DNA of 64,000 nucleotides from Pseudomonadota bacterium (lineage in GTDB: Bacteria; Pseudomonadota; Gammaproteobacteria; Steroidobacterales; Steroidobacteraceae): positions 73,382 through 137,381 of the forward strand of contig JAFAGC010000029.1 in the NCBI GenBank assembly GCA_023423065.1, given 5' to 3'. This document shows positions 26,701 through 34,816 of this stretch, piece after piece; position 1 is the stretch's first letter; every line of letters begins with the position of its first letter. The notes under the pieces were generated by a model. The model searched no databases. It worked only from the letters and a program-made list of their open reading frames with translations, and had not been told where the DNA came from. A program made the position numbers and the translations under genes.

Positions 26701-27421
26701 GTTGAACGCGGTGGACTCGATGCCCGATGGCGGCACGGTCACGCTGCGCACGCGGCTCGACTCGCGCGACAAGGAAGTGCTGATCGAAGTGCAGGACATG
26801 GGCGTGGGCATGAGCGATACCACGCGCAGCCGCTGCCTCGAGCCGTTCTACACCACCAAGGGCGAACGCGGCTCGGGGCTCGGACTGCCGATGGTGTTCG
26901 GCATGGTCCAGCGCCACGGCGGGCAGCTCGAGATCGACAGCGAGCTCGGCAAGGGCACGACGATGCGGCTGCGGCTGCCGCTCGCGCCCAGCGGCATGTC
27001 ATCGAGTGAGACGACGCCGTTGGCGCCAGACCATCCGCTGCGCATCCTGCTCATCGACGACGATCCTCTGCTGCTGCGTAGCCTGCGCGACGCACTCGAG
27101 CTCGACGCACACGAAGTGCTCACCGCCGAAGGCGGTGAAGCCGGCATCGACCTCTTCGCGACCGAGCAGTCCGCCGGCCGCAAACTGGACGCGGTGATCA
27201 CCGATCTCGGCATGCCTTATGTCGACGGCCGCAAGGTCGCGATACGCATCCACCAGCTCTCCGCCACCGTGCCCATCATCATGCTGACGGGCTGGGGGCA
27301 CCGGATGCTCGCGACGGACGACAAGCCAGAGCACGTGGCTCGCGTGCTGAGCAAGCCACCGAAGATGGCCGAATTGCGCGCCACGCTCGCGGAACTGGTG
27401 CGGCCGGGCGGCAACCCGTGA
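23741..27421 (+). CDS. Hybrid sensor histidine kinase with three PAS, GAF and receiver domains
   Basis: A 1226-residue membrane signalling protein. Residues 1-270 hold about seven hydrophobic helices, a possible membrane sensor. Three PAS/PAC units follow (from EERNQLIVETSLDAVVTMNA, EQRFRTMANSAPVLIWMSG and RARFKTLAESLPQLVWTC), then a GAF domain (about 670-830). The HisKA helix carries the phospho-acceptor His867 (GIAHDINN); the ATPase domain has NLLLNAVDSMPDGG, DMGVGMS and GSGLGLPMV. The C-terminus is a receiver domain with DDDP and phospho-acceptor Asp1155 (VITDLGMPYVDG). No output regulator is adjacent, so the target is unknown. Confidence 0.92.
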   Translation: MSTDDSARPSRVLARLVALLAIAVGAMSLAGWSFGIEQLTSLSPAWPRMARLTALSFLLAGFTLWLAAGDRRTPARIGATLMGAIGLLILVRYATGWSVHLENFSLAAIPSTSPVRMAPGTATAFLLLGGALWCSFERRLTGVHQVLALCALLVGCLGFSRYIFGADASAVFSAMAFPTSAMIMLLSAGVIALRGDSGIAALLASEGVGGGIARRLLPAAILVPLAAGALTAQAARSGVLTIEEAVALFALCSMVIFVSIVWINAARGERADRLRRRAEHNLRMSEERNQLIVETSLDAVVTMNADGIITGWNPQAERTFGWMRSEVIGRELADMIVPERLRDAHRAGLRRYLDSGMTRVLNRRSELAALHRENREFPVEIAITPIGFGSEMVFSAFIRDITGRVRAEAALRESEQRFRTMANSAPVLIWMSGPDKRCTWFNQRWLDFVGRGMEQEIGDGWCDNLHSADFDRVLDTYHAAFDARRPYEVEFRLQRHDGAWRWLLERGTPIIGPDGDFSGYIGTCIDITEHRETVEQLRESRARFKTLAESLPQLVWTCLRDGYCDYVSRQWLEYTGAPEEQQLGTGWFEHVHPDDRMKVRMEWARVVSTGEEYDEIFRIRRHDGVYRSFKARAVPLRDPAGRILKWFGSNTDMEDFVQSEQRLKLQLERMHLLDRTTHAIGAHQEINKVFGVVLQSLEEDLGVDFGCVATYQADPEQLTVASLGASSGPLATRIGLAERAQIEVDDSLLARCVRGEMVYEPDIRGSRLPLSARLATGGLATLAIAPLVIEDEVFGVLIVARRGVDAFDEDSREFLRQLSNHVALAAHQARLYEALQAAYQDLRQTQQTVMQHERLRALGQIASGIAHDINNALSPAGLYAQSMLEHEKGLSERAREHLAVIQRAIEDVAGTVQRMRAFYMPQGQEMTLAPVDVNQILMQVIDLTRARWSNMALERGVVVQVVSDLAPDLPRILGAENEVRDAVTNLLLNAVDSMPDGGTVTLRTRLDSRDKEVLIEVQDMGVGMSDTTRSRCLEPFYTTKGERGSGLGLPMVFGMVQRHGGQLEIDSELGKGTTMRLRLPLAPSGMSSSETTPLAPDHPLRILLIDDDPLLLRSLRDALELDAHEVLTAEGGEAGIDLFATEQSAGRKLDAVITDLGMPYVDGRKVAIRIHQLSATVPIIMLTGWGHRMLATDDKPEHVARVLSKPPKMAELRATLAELVRPGGNP

Positions 27422-27479
27422 TGTAAAGGAACCTTGACGTTCCGGGGCTCGACCGGTAACGTCAAGGTTCCTTTACATC
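27420..27479. repeat. Inverted repeat with perfect 22-base arms
   Basis: Arms 27420-27441 and 27458-27479 (beginning GATGTAAAGGAACCTTGACG) are perfectly complementary around a 16-base loop. The left arm overlaps the last two bases of the kinase stop codon. No T-run follows, so it is more like a REP-type hairpin than an ordinary terminator, though it could still stop transcription or stabilise the mRNA. Confidence 0.85.
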
Positions 27480-27501
27480 GGAGCGGGCACCGGGGGCGCG
27501 C

Positions 27502-27897
27502 GTGGATACCACCGAAAGAAGAACTCTCCTCAAGGTGTGGATGCGCCAGTTCGGCTGGCTGCTCGTGCTGTACATGGCGGCGTACGTCGCGGCGATGTGG
27601 GCCTTGACGAGTCTGCCCGCGGGGACGTCGCGGACGCTTCTCGTGTTGTCACCGATCCTCCCGGGCCTCGCGATGATCTGGAACACCGTGCTCGCCTATC
27701 GCCGGAGCGACGAGTTCGTGCGGCACGAGATCCTGTACGCCGCCGCGCTCGCGGCGCTCGTGACGGCCGCGTGGACTCTGGTTTATGCCTATCTCGAACC
27801 ACTGGGATTCCCGCATCTCAACGTCGGATTCGTGCACACGTTCGGCTGGCCCGTGTTCATCTGGCGAATGATCCGCCTCATGAGACTGAGCGCTTGA
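27502..27897 (+). CDS. Membrane protein partnered with an XRE regulator
   Basis: A 131-residue protein with four hydrophobic segments (WLLVLYMAAYVAAMWAL, LLVLSPILPGLAMIWNTVLA, ILYAAALAALVTAAWTLVYA, GWPVFIWRMIRLM) and a short cytoplasmic N-terminus. It starts with GTG. Its stop overlaps the TTG start of the XRE gene (TTGA). Small membrane proteins paired with this compact XRE type are common; the membrane protein may modulate the regulator, but that is inference from context. Confidence 0.75.
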   Translation: MDTTERRTLLKVWMRQFGWLLVLYMAAYVAAMWALTSLPAGTSRTLLVLSPILPGLAMIWNTVLAYRRSDEFVRHEILYAAALAALVTAAWTLVYAYLEPLGFPHLNVGFVHTFGWPVFIWRMIRLMRLSA

Positions 27898-28100
27898 AGA
27901 ACATCCTGCCCGAGCTGCGCGCGAAACACGGCTGGACGCAGGCCGAACTCGCGGCGCGGCTCGGCATTTCCCGGCAGTCGATCATCGCGATCGAGACCGG
28001 GCGCTACGACCCGAGCCTGCCGCTGGCGTTCGAGATCGCGGAAGTTTTCAAACTACCGCTGGAAACAATCTTCCAGCGTGAAAAGGGAAAGAAGAAATGA
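27894..28100 (+). CDS. Small XRE-family transcriptional regulator
   Basis: A 68-residue helix-turn-helix protein. The HTH is ELRAKHGWTQAELAARLGIS with recognition helix RQSIIAIETGRYDPSLPLA. It is the short form with little beyond the DNA-binding domain. The start is TTG, overlapping the upstream stop as TTGA; no ATG exists in frame before the conserved helix. Its stop overlaps the ATG of the gamma-glutamyltransferase gene (ATGA), so three genes form one coupled operon that the protein probably autoregulates. Confidence 0.88.
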   Translation: MKNILPELRAKHGWTQAELAARLGISRQSIIAIETGRYDPSLPLAFEIAEVFKLPLETIFQREKGKKK

Positions 28101-29800
28101 GAGCCATGATGCGTGCAGGCTGGATGATCGGAGTGGCGCTGGGTATGGGCGCGTCCGCCGCCGAGGTGACCGCCGAGCGCGGCATGGTCGTGACGACCAG
28201 CGGCACGGGCGCGGCGCGCGCCGGCGTCGCGATGCTCGAAAAGGGCGGCAACGCCATGGATGCCGCCCTGACCGCAGCGTTGCTTCAGCCTTGCGTCGCG
28301 GCCGGCTCGTACGTGAGCTACGCGGGAATCATCAACGTCGTGTACTTCGACGCGAAGAGCGGCAGGGTCTTCGACCTCAATGCCGGATACAACACCGTGC
28401 GGGAGGAGACCGAGCCGCTGACGATTCCGGGGATCGACCCCGCGGCGCTCGCGGCGGACAACCTGCACGCGTTCGACTCGCCGCCCAGCGGCCGAACCGC
28501 GCTCGTGCCCGGATACTTCGCCGGCGTCGCGGCCGCACATGCGAAATTCGGCAAACGCGCCTTCGCCGAACTGCTCGCTCCGGCGATCGATTGCGCGGAA
28601 AAGGGCTTCCCGCTCTCGCCGGAACTTGCGGGAATGATGAGATCCCGCCAGTCGGTATTGCAGCGCTTGCCCGCGACGCGCGCGGTGTTCACGCGGTCCG
28701 ACGGTGAGCTGTACGCGGCGGGTGACACGTTTCGCCAGCCCGAGCTCGCGCAGACATTGCGCGCCGTCGCCAAACACGGCGCCGATCACATCTATCGCGG
28801 CGCGTGGACGAAGGAGTTCGTCGAGGCCCTGCGCGGCGAAGGCGGCAAGATGACGCTGGCCGACCTCGAGGCCTATCTACCGACGTGGATCGATCCGGCG
28901 CACGGAACGTTCAACGGCTACGACGTCTACGCGCATGGCCTGCCGTCGAGAGGCGGAGTGGCGCTGATCGAAGGCCTGAATCTCGCCACGGTTGCGAACC
29001 TCGCAGCCCTGCCTCCCTACGGGGAGTCGCCGCTCAAACTGTTCCGCATCGCGCAATTCGCGAAGCTGGGCGCGATTCTCAACGCGCCGGGCGTCGCGCC
29101 GCAGATGGAAAAGGCCCTCGGGTTCGAGCTCACACCCGTTGCGCGCATCCGGCCCGACACGGCCAACAAGCTGTGGCCCCTGCTCGACGCCGGCTCGATT
29201 CCGATCATTCCGGCGCCGCGCAAACTGACTACCGCGCACTCGGACGGCGTGGTGGCGGTGGATCGGCAAGGCAACGTGGCCGCGATCGTCCATACCATCA
29301 ATACCGTGAACTGGGGATCCACCGGCATCTTCGTCGGTGGCATCTCCATCCCCGATTCCGCCGCGTTCCAGCAAGCCTTGATCGCGAGCGTCCCACCCGG
29401 AACGCGCCTCCCCGACGACACGAGTCCCGGCCTCGTGATTCGCGATGGCAAGCCGGTGCTCGGGTTCTCCGCCATCGGCGCGGGTCTGCACGTCCGCACA
29501 CTTGGCGCCCTGCTCGACACGCTCGCACACGGTATGTCGCCGCAGCAGGCGATCGCGTCGCCCGCGCTCGGCGGGTTGGATTTTTCCAGGGCGGCCGCCG
29601 GTGAGATCGGCTTGACTGTCGGCAAGTCGGATTTCAGCGCGCAATACCTGCAGCAGTTGCGCGAGCTCGGACAACCCGTGATCGAGGACGACCTGCAGCG
29701 CGGCTACTGGATCGGCATCGCGGTGGATGCCGGCAAGCCGCGACTCAAGGGTGGCGCATTGCGCGAAATGTCGATGGGCGGCGAAGCCGCCGGTTATTAG
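28097..29800 (+). CDS. Secreted gamma-glutamyltransferase family protein
   Basis: A 567-residue N-terminal-nucleophile hydrolase with a signal peptide (MRAMMRAGWMIGVALGMGASAA). The start of the large subunit is typical (GMVVTTSGTGAARAGVAMLE KGGNAMDAA). The self-processing and catalytic threonine should be Thr378 or Thr379 in LTTAHSDGVVAVDRQGN, where canonical enzymes have T-T-H; the extra Ala is a small departure. It is expected to cleave gamma-glutamyl bonds such as glutathione in the periplasm, but family members can have other acyl substrates. It is translationally coupled to the XRE gene, and its TAG stop is shared as TTAG with the convergent gene. Confidence 0.85.
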   Translation: MRAMMRAGWMIGVALGMGASAAEVTAERGMVVTTSGTGAARAGVAMLEKGGNAMDAALTAALLQPCVAAGSYVSYAGIINVVYFDAKSGRVFDLNAGYNTVREETEPLTIPGIDPAALAADNLHAFDSPPSGRTALVPGYFAGVAAAHAKFGKRAFAELLAPAIDCAEKGFPLSPELAGMMRSRQSVLQRLPATRAVFTRSDGELYAAGDTFRQPELAQTLRAVAKHGADHIYRGAWTKEFVEALRGEGGKMTLADLEAYLPTWIDPAHGTFNGYDVYAHGLPSRGGVALIEGLNLATVANLAALPPYGESPLKLFRIAQFAKLGAILNAPGVAPQMEKALGFELTPVARIRPDTANKLWPLLDAGSIPIIPAPRKLTTAHSDGVVAVDRQGNVAAIVHTINTVNWGSTGIFVGGISIPDSAAFQQALIASVPPGTRLPDDTSPGLVIRDGKPVLGFSAIGAGLHVRTLGALLDTLAHGMSPQQAIASPALGGLDFSRAAAGEIGLTVGKSDFSAQYLQQLRELGQPVIEDDLQRGYWIGIAVDAGKPRLKGGALREMSMGGEAAGY

Positions 29801-30258
29801 GGCGGGCAGGCGGTGTATTCGAAGGGAATCACCGCCACCTTGCCATCTTTGCCCGGGCCGGCGATTTCCGCGTGCAGACCCGTAGCCGTACGCCGGTATT
29901 CGACGCGGTTCGGAAAATCATGCGCGGGATTTTCGAAGCGCGCCCAGCCCTCGCCGGATGCCGTCAGTCTGAATTCCGTCGGCGGCCTGCCCTGCGGCTG
30001 CGCGATGAATCGGATGCCCTCACGCGTTTCGATGCGCATGAATTCGAAGCTCTTCGTCCGGTCGCCTTTCACCGTCCGAGAAAGTCCGAGCAGGATGTCG
30101 CCGCGCGCGCCGAGCCACTGCTCTTCGATGAACTCGCCGGCCGCGTCGGAACACCAGTGCCCGACGAGCCATTCGAAGCTTGCGCCGGGTGAATCCGCCG
30201 AGACGGCGGCCGACAAGATGGCGGCCGTGGCGGCGGCCAGGAACGTGTTCTTTTTCAT
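29797..30258 (-). CDS. DUF6265-type exported protein
   Basis: A 153-residue protein with a signal peptide (about 21 residues, ending AVSADS). The mature part is beta-rich: ASFEWLVGHWCSD, EEQWLGARGDILLGLSRTVKGDRT, FEFMRIETREGIRFIAQPQG, ending FPNRVEYRR. This matches the DUF6265 / lipocalin-like group often seen in periplasmic proteins of unknown role. It is 9 bases downstream of the PAP2 gene on the same strand and overlaps the convergent gamma-glutamyltransferase stop. Confidence 0.75.
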   Translation of the reverse strand: MKKNTFLAAATAAILSAAVSADSPGASFEWLVGHWCSDAAGEFIEEQWLGARGDILLGLSRTVKGDRTKSFEFMRIETREGIRFIAQPQGRPPTEFRLTASGEGWARFENPAHDFPNRVEYRRTATGLHAEIAGPGKDGKVAVIPFEYTACPP

Positions 30259-30267
30259 GGGCTCACA

Positions 30268-30912
30268 CTAACTCGCGAGATCCTTCGCGTCACCGGGTCG
30301 CTTTGCGTCGATATACCGGGCACCCAGTAACGTGAGCACGCCCGCCAACACGATCGACGCCGCCACGTCACCGAGGAAATGGTCGTTCGCGTTCACGCGC
30401 GCGAGGGCGATGAACCACGGCACGATCATGAGAGGCCAGCGCCATTTCGGGAACAGCCACGCGAGCGGCATGAACAGGCCGAAATAAAAACCCGCGTGAC
30501 CCGACGGGAACGAACTCCCGTCCACGAACCAGGCATGGTCCCAGTCGCCGTTTTCGAGCACCTGGAACGGCCGCAATCGGCCGAATGCGTTCTTGCTCAC
30601 GCCGGCGATCAGCGTGGACAGTAGCTGCACGCCGCCCACGAACAGCACCGCCCTGCCCGGCGCTCGCGTGGCGGCGCGGGTCAGCAAGGCGAGCCCACCC
30701 CCCGTCAACACGAGTCCGATCAGGAACTTGGAGAGATCCTTGCCACTGATCGTATCGAGCAGCAAGGTGCCGCGATCCAGCAGCCAGAGTCGCTGCAGGC
30801 CCGACGCCGCCAGGTATTCGGCAATGGCACGATCGAGCCCGAGCAGGCCCGCGAACAGGAACAGGCAGCCGGCGAGGATGTGCAGTGCAACGAAGCGGTC
30901 GCGCTGGGACAT
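30268..30912 (-). CDS. PAP2-family membrane phosphatase
   Basis: A 214-residue integral membrane phosphatase. The three catalytic motifs are visible: K107-to-P115 (KNAFGRLRP), PSGH at 136-139, and RVNANDHFLGD (Arg172, His178, Asp182). Five or six hydrophobic helices surround them. Such enzymes dephosphorylate lipid phosphates such as undecaprenyl pyrophosphate, phosphatidylglycerophosphate or lipid A; which one cannot be told. Motif 3 has Ala-Arg where Ser-Arg is usual. Confidence 0.87.
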   Translation of the reverse strand: MSQRDRFVALHILAGCLFLFAGLLGLDRAIAEYLAASGLQRLWLLDRGTLLLDTISGKDLSKFLIGLVLTGGGLALLTRAATRAPGRAVLFVGGVQLLSTLIAGVSKNAFGRLRPFQVLENGDWDHAWFVDGSSFPSGHAGFYFGLFMPLAWLFPKWRWPLMIVPWFIALARVNANDHFLGDVAASIVLAGVLTLLGARYIDAKRPGDAKDLAS

Positions 30913-30976
30913 GGCGGTCTGACGCCGCCAGTACGCGAGTCGTTTGGAGCGGTGCCGGCTCTTTAATTGGGCGGCG

Positions 30977-32188
30977 TCAGGCCGGAACGGCGACGCCGCG
31001 ATGCCAGCGGCGGGCGAAATACCACGCGCTCCAGGCCACGACGGTGTAGCCGAACGACGTCCACGCCAGGACGTTCAAATTCCAGGAGACGTGCGGCGCG
31101 ACTAGGCCCAGCGTGAATGCGGTGATGAGCAGGGCGACGAAGGACTGCCCGGCGGACGCGGTGCCGCGCGCGGCGGGAAACAGGTCGAGCATCTGGAGCG
31201 TGAGCACCGGAAAGGCGAACTGCGCGCCGATCGCCGACGTGAACAGCAGCGCCTGCTGCAGGTGCATGGGCACCTCGGGAACCGTCGAGTGGAGCAGCGC
31301 GCGCAATAACGCGGCCGCGAAAGTGATGCCGAGACCCAGGCGGATCTGCACGATGAGATCGAAGCGCCGCGCGAACAAGGTCGACAGGATCGCGCCGGCG
31401 AGGATGCCGCTGATCACGGGCAGGAACAGCCAGTAGTAAGAGGTCTCGTTCCCGCCCCAATGCTTCTCGACGATCGCGGGCGCCGAGCCGATGTAGCAGG
31501 CGATGGAAGAGAAGTTGGTCGCGGCGGCGAGCGCCAGCATCAGGAATTCCGGGTGGCGCAGCACCGTCGCCGAGGTTGCGGCGAGATTGCGCACGTTGAA
31601 CGGAACGCGCGCCGAGACCGGGTGTGTCTCGGGCAACTTCCACCACGCCGCGAACGTGAACACCAGGCCACACAGCACCATGAAGGCGAACACCGCGCGC
31701 CAGCCGAAGGCGAGGTGCGCCCAGCCGCCGACGATGGGCGCCACGGCCGGCGCGATCGCGAAGATCATCGTGGTCACGCTCATGAGGCGCTGCGCGCGCG
31801 CCCCGTCGTACAGGTCGCGGATCACGGCACGGCCGATCACCATGCCGACGCCCGCGGTCACGCCCTGCAGCACTCGCGCCGCGATCAGCGATCCGTAGTT
31901 CGGCGCGAACGTGCAGGCCAGCGAACCGACCGTGTACAGCGACATGCCCCAGATCATCACGGGCCGGCGGCCGACCGCGTCCGACAACGGGCCGTGCAGC
32001 AGCGAGGCGAACGCGAACGGCAGCATGTACGCCGTGATCACCTGCTGGAGCTGCAGCGCGTCGACGCCGAGCGCTTTTTCCATCGCGTGGAACGCGGGGA
32101 AAAAGGTGTCGATCGAAAACGGGCTCACCATGGACAACCCGCCCAGCAGGAGGGCGAGGATCCAGTAGCGCGGCAGCTTGTGTTCCAA
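30977..32188 (-). CDS. Bcr/CflA-type MFS drug exporter
   Basis: A 403-residue major-facilitator transporter with twelve hydrophobic helices. Features of the Bcr/CflA group are the first-helix SMVSPFSIDTFFPAF and the loop-2 motif HGPLSDAVGRRPVMIWG; helix 5 contains APAVAPIVGGW. It probably exports drugs or metabolites by proton antiport. I infer a TTG start (LEHKLPRYW) five bases after the trpA stop, because ATG alternatives would remove half of the first helix. The position at the end of the trp operon suggests co-transcription; export of an aromatic or indolic compound is speculation. Confidence 0.82.
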   Translation of the reverse strand: MEHKLPRYWILALLLGGLSMVSPFSIDTFFPAFHAMEKALGVDALQLQQVITAYMLPFAFASLLHGPLSDAVGRRPVMIWGMSLYTVGSLACTFAPNYGSLIAARVLQGVTAGVGMVIGRAVIRDLYDGARAQRLMSVTTMIFAIAPAVAPIVGGWAHLAFGWRAVFAFMVLCGLVFTFAAWWKLPETHPVSARVPFNVRNLAATSATVLRHPEFLMLALAAATNFSSIACYIGSAPAIVEKHWGGNETSYYWLFLPVISGILAGAILSTLFARRFDLIVQIRLGLGITFAAALLRALLHSTVPEVPMHLQQALLFTSAIGAQFAFPVLTLQMLDLFPAARGTASAGQSFVALLITAFTLGLVAPHVSWNLNVLAWTSFGYTVVAWSAWYFARRWHRGVAVPA

Positions 32189-32193
32189 GTGTA

Positions 32194-32970
32194 TCAGGCG
32201 GGCCGCAGCGCCCTCAGGAACGCTGCGGCATCCTGACCGCTCTCGAGGACTTCGACGAGCGCCGACCCGACGATGACGCCGGCGACGTGGCCATCGAGCT
32301 GCCGCACCTGTTCGCGCGCGCGGATGCCGAAGCCGGCGCACACGGGTAGTTTGGAGGCCGCGCGCACCGCGTCGAGGTAACGCGTCACCTCGCCCGGCAC
32401 CGCCGCGGTCTTGCCCGTGGTGCCGGTCATCGTGACCGCGTACACGAAGCCCTGCGCGGCCGCGCAGAGTTTCCGCATGCGTTCCGGCGTGGTCACGGGC
32501 GTGACCATCTGGATCAGCGCGATGCCGTGTCGGCCGAGCGCCGCGCGGAATTCCTCGCTCTCGTCGAACGGCAGGTCCGGCACGATGAAGCCGCACACGC
32601 CGGCCCGTGCCGCCTCGGCGGCCAGCTTCTCGAGCCCGAACGACAGCAGCGGGTTGAGATAACTCATCAGGACGAGCGGCGCTTTCGGCCGTTCCATCGC
32701 GGTGAGTTCGGCGAGCAGCCAGCGCAGCGAAACGCCCTGGCGCAACGCTTCGCGGCTCGAGCGCTGGATGGTCATGCCGTCGGCCATCGGATCGGTGAAC
32801 GGCACGCCGATCTCCACCACGTCGGCCTCGTTGCCAATCTGCGCGAGATTCTCGCGGAACTTGTCCCGCTGCGGATATCCGGCGGTGATGAACGCGACGA
32901 TCGCGGTGCCCCCGCGGGCACCTGTAATCGCGGCCGACAGTTTCTCGCTGGGCTTCTGGCTGATCGTCAT
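32194..32970 (-). CDS. trpA: Tryptophan synthase alpha chain
   Basis: A 258-residue TIM barrel that cleaves indole-3-glycerol phosphate to indole. Catalytic Glu is in VEIGVPFTDPMADGM and Asp in that same segment; the phosphate-binding strand is VCAGFGIRAREQV and the flexible loop TMTGTTGKTAAVPG. The ATG overlaps the trpB stop as ATGA, supporting alpha-beta complex formation. Confidence 0.96.
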   Translation of the reverse strand: MTISQKPSEKLSAAITGARGGTAIVAFITAGYPQRDKFRENLAQIGNEADVVEIGVPFTDPMADGMTIQRSSREALRQGVSLRWLLAELTAMERPKAPLVLMSYLNPLLSFGLEKLAAEAARAGVCGFIVPDLPFDESEEFRAALGRHGIALIQMVTPVTTPERMRKLCAAAQGFVYAVTMTGTTGKTAAVPGEVTRYLDAVRAASKLPVCAGFGIRAREQVRQLDGHVAGVIVGSALVEVLESGQDAAAFLRALRPA

Positions 32971-34217
32971 GACGGATTCTTCTTTTCTGCGAGCACGGTG
33001 CGCTGCAATGTCGGCATGTCCTTGTCGCCGCGGCCCGAAAGTCCGATCAGGATCTTCTTGCCCTGGTTCTGCTTCGCCCAGCGTTTCGCGCCGGCGAACG
33101 CATGGGCCGACTCGATCGCCGGAAGGATACCTTCGGTGCGGCAGCACTCGGTGAGCGCTTCGAGCGATTCGTCGTCGGTCGCCGCTTCGTAGCGTACGCG
33201 CCCGGCCCACAGCAGCAATGAGTGTTCAGGGCCGACGCCGGGGTAGTCGAGCCCCGCGGACACCGACTCGGTCTCCTGGATCTGCCCATCCTCGTCCTGC
33301 AGCAGCAGCGAGTACGCCCCCTGCAGTACGCCGGGACGGCCGTAGGCGAGCGTGGCCGCGTTGTGGCCGAGTTCCTTGCCGGTGCCGCCCGCCTCGATAC
33401 CCATGATCTCGACCGACGCGTCGCCTATGAACGGGTGGAACATGCCGATCGAGTTCGAGCCGCCGCCCACGCAGGAGATCACCACGTCGGGCAGGCACCC
33501 GTTGCGCTCGATGAACTGCGCGCGCGCTTCCCGGCCGATGACCGTCTGCAGCTCGCGCACCAGGTACGGATACGGGTGCGGACCGACCGCCGAACCAATG
33601 ATGTAGAACGTGTCGTTGGGATCCGAAACCCAGTCGCGGAAGGCATCGTCGATGGCCGCGCGCAGCGTCTTGTCGCCACTCGTGACCGGCACGACGGTGG
33701 CACCCAACAACTTCATGCGCCCGACGTTCGGGGCCTGGCGCTCCATGTCGACCGCGCCCATGTACACCGTGCACGGCAGGCCGACGCGCGCGCAGGCCGC
33801 GGCGCTCGCGACGCCATGCTGGCCCGCGCCGGTTTCGGCGACGATGCGCTTGACGCCCAGACGCTTGGCGAGCAGCGCCTGGCCGAGCGCGTTGTTGATC
33901 TTGTGCGCGCCGGTATGCGCGAGGTCCTCACGCTTGAACCAGACGTCCGCGCCCCAGGCCTTCGAGAGTTTCGGCGCGTGCGTCAGCGCGGTGGGGCGAC
34001 CCACCCAGCTGGCGAGCTCGGCCGCGAGCTCCGCCTGGAAATCGGGCGCGTGCAGGTACTTCTTTATCCCCGCTTCGAGGCGGTCGAAGGCCGCGACCAG
34101 GGTCTCGGGGACGTAACGTCCGCCGAACGGACCGAAACGGCCGCGCGCATCCGGAAATTTTCCGGCGAGCTCGTCGGCAAGTAGTTTGGCCTGTTCGGCC
34201 GGGTCGAGAGGAATCAT
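32967..34217 (-). CDS. trpB: Tryptophan synthase beta chain
   Basis: A 416-residue PLP enzyme that condenses indole and serine to tryptophan. The PLP lysine is Lys106 in EDLAHTGAHKINNALGQA; the phosphate-binding loop is CVGGGSNSIGMF, and catalytic Glu lies in AETGAGQHG. Family length is normal. ATGA overlaps join it to trpF and trpA. A rightmost reading that continues into trpF is only a shadow. Confidence 0.97.
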   Translation of the reverse strand: MIPLDPAEQAKLLADELAGKFPDARGRFGPFGGRYVPETLVAAFDRLEAGIKKYLHAPDFQAELAAELASWVGRPTALTHAPKLSKAWGADVWFKREDLAHTGAHKINNALGQALLAKRLGVKRIVAETGAGQHGVASAAACARVGLPCTVYMGAVDMERQAPNVGRMKLLGATVVPVTSGDKTLRAAIDDAFRDWVSDPNDTFYIIGSAVGPHPYPYLVRELQTVIGREARAQFIERNGCLPDVVISCVGGGSNSIGMFHPFIGDASVEIMGIEAGGTGKELGHNAATLAYGRPGVLQGAYSLLLQDEDGQIQETESVSAGLDYPGVGPEHSLLLWAGRVRYEAATDDESLEALTECCRTEGILPAIESAHAFAGAKRWAKQNQGKKILIGLSGRGDKDMPTLQRTVLAEKKNPS

Positions 34218-34816
34218 GCGTACTCCAGGGCCGCGCTTCGGGCGGCGGCCACGAACCTGTCCATCTTTTCGACGCTCTTGATGCCGGGCGCGCTTTCGAC
34301 GCCGCTCGACACGTCCACGCCGAAGGGGCGCACGCGGCGCAGCGCGGCCGCGACATTGTCGGGATTCAGTCCGCCGGCGAGGATCACCTCGCTGCGGCGC
34401 GCGAGGTCGGCCGCCACATCCCAGTCGGTCGTTTGACCACTGCCGCTCACCGGGCCCTCGAACAACACGCGCCGCGGCAACGCGCACGCGGCCTGGGATC
34501 CGGGCCGCATCACCGGCAGCACGCTGAGTTCCTTCGGCAGTCCGAGTGTCTCGATGTCCTCGATGTCGGTCTGCAGGATGTCGGGCCTGAAGTCCCTCAG
34601 GATTTCGTCGACGTCCGCGCGCGTCGGATGACGCGTGACGGCGACGCAGGCGACCTTGCGACGCGCGGGCGCCGCGAGCTCGCAGGCCACCGCCGCCGTC
34701 ACCTGGCGCACGGACTTCGCGAATACGAAGCCGATCGCGTCGACCTCGCACGCGAGCGCGGCGTTCACCGCGTCCGGCGTCGTCATGCCGCAGATCTTGA
34801 TGAACGGCCGCGTCAT
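34214..34816 (-). CDS. trpF: Phosphoribosylanthranilate isomerase
   Basis: A 200-residue TIM barrel for the third tryptophan-specific step. Catalytic Cys is in FIKICGMTTPDAVNAA, catalytic Asp in ILQTDIED. The phosphate site is VILAGGLNPDNVAAALR and the end reads GVDVSSGVESAPGIKS, the family signature. It overlaps trpC and trpB by four bases at each side. Separate trpC and trpF genes distinguish this from the fused enterobacterial form. Confidence 0.95.
   Translation of the reverse strand: MTRPFIKICGMTTPDAVNAALACEVDAIGFVFAKSVRQVTAAVACELAAPARRKVACVAVTRHPTRADVDEILRDFRPDILQTDIEDIETLGLPKELSVLPVMRPGSQAACALPRRVLFEGPVSGSGQTTDWDVAADLARRSEVILAGGLNPDNVAAALRRVRPFGVDVSSGVESAPGIKSVEKMDRFVAAARSAALEYA

Noticed and set aside
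24122..26917. 931-codon open frame antisense to the histidine kinase
   Set aside because: Arg/Ala/His-rich composition typical of an antisense frame in GC-rich DNA; the opposite strand encodes an intact multi-domain kinase with all motifs.
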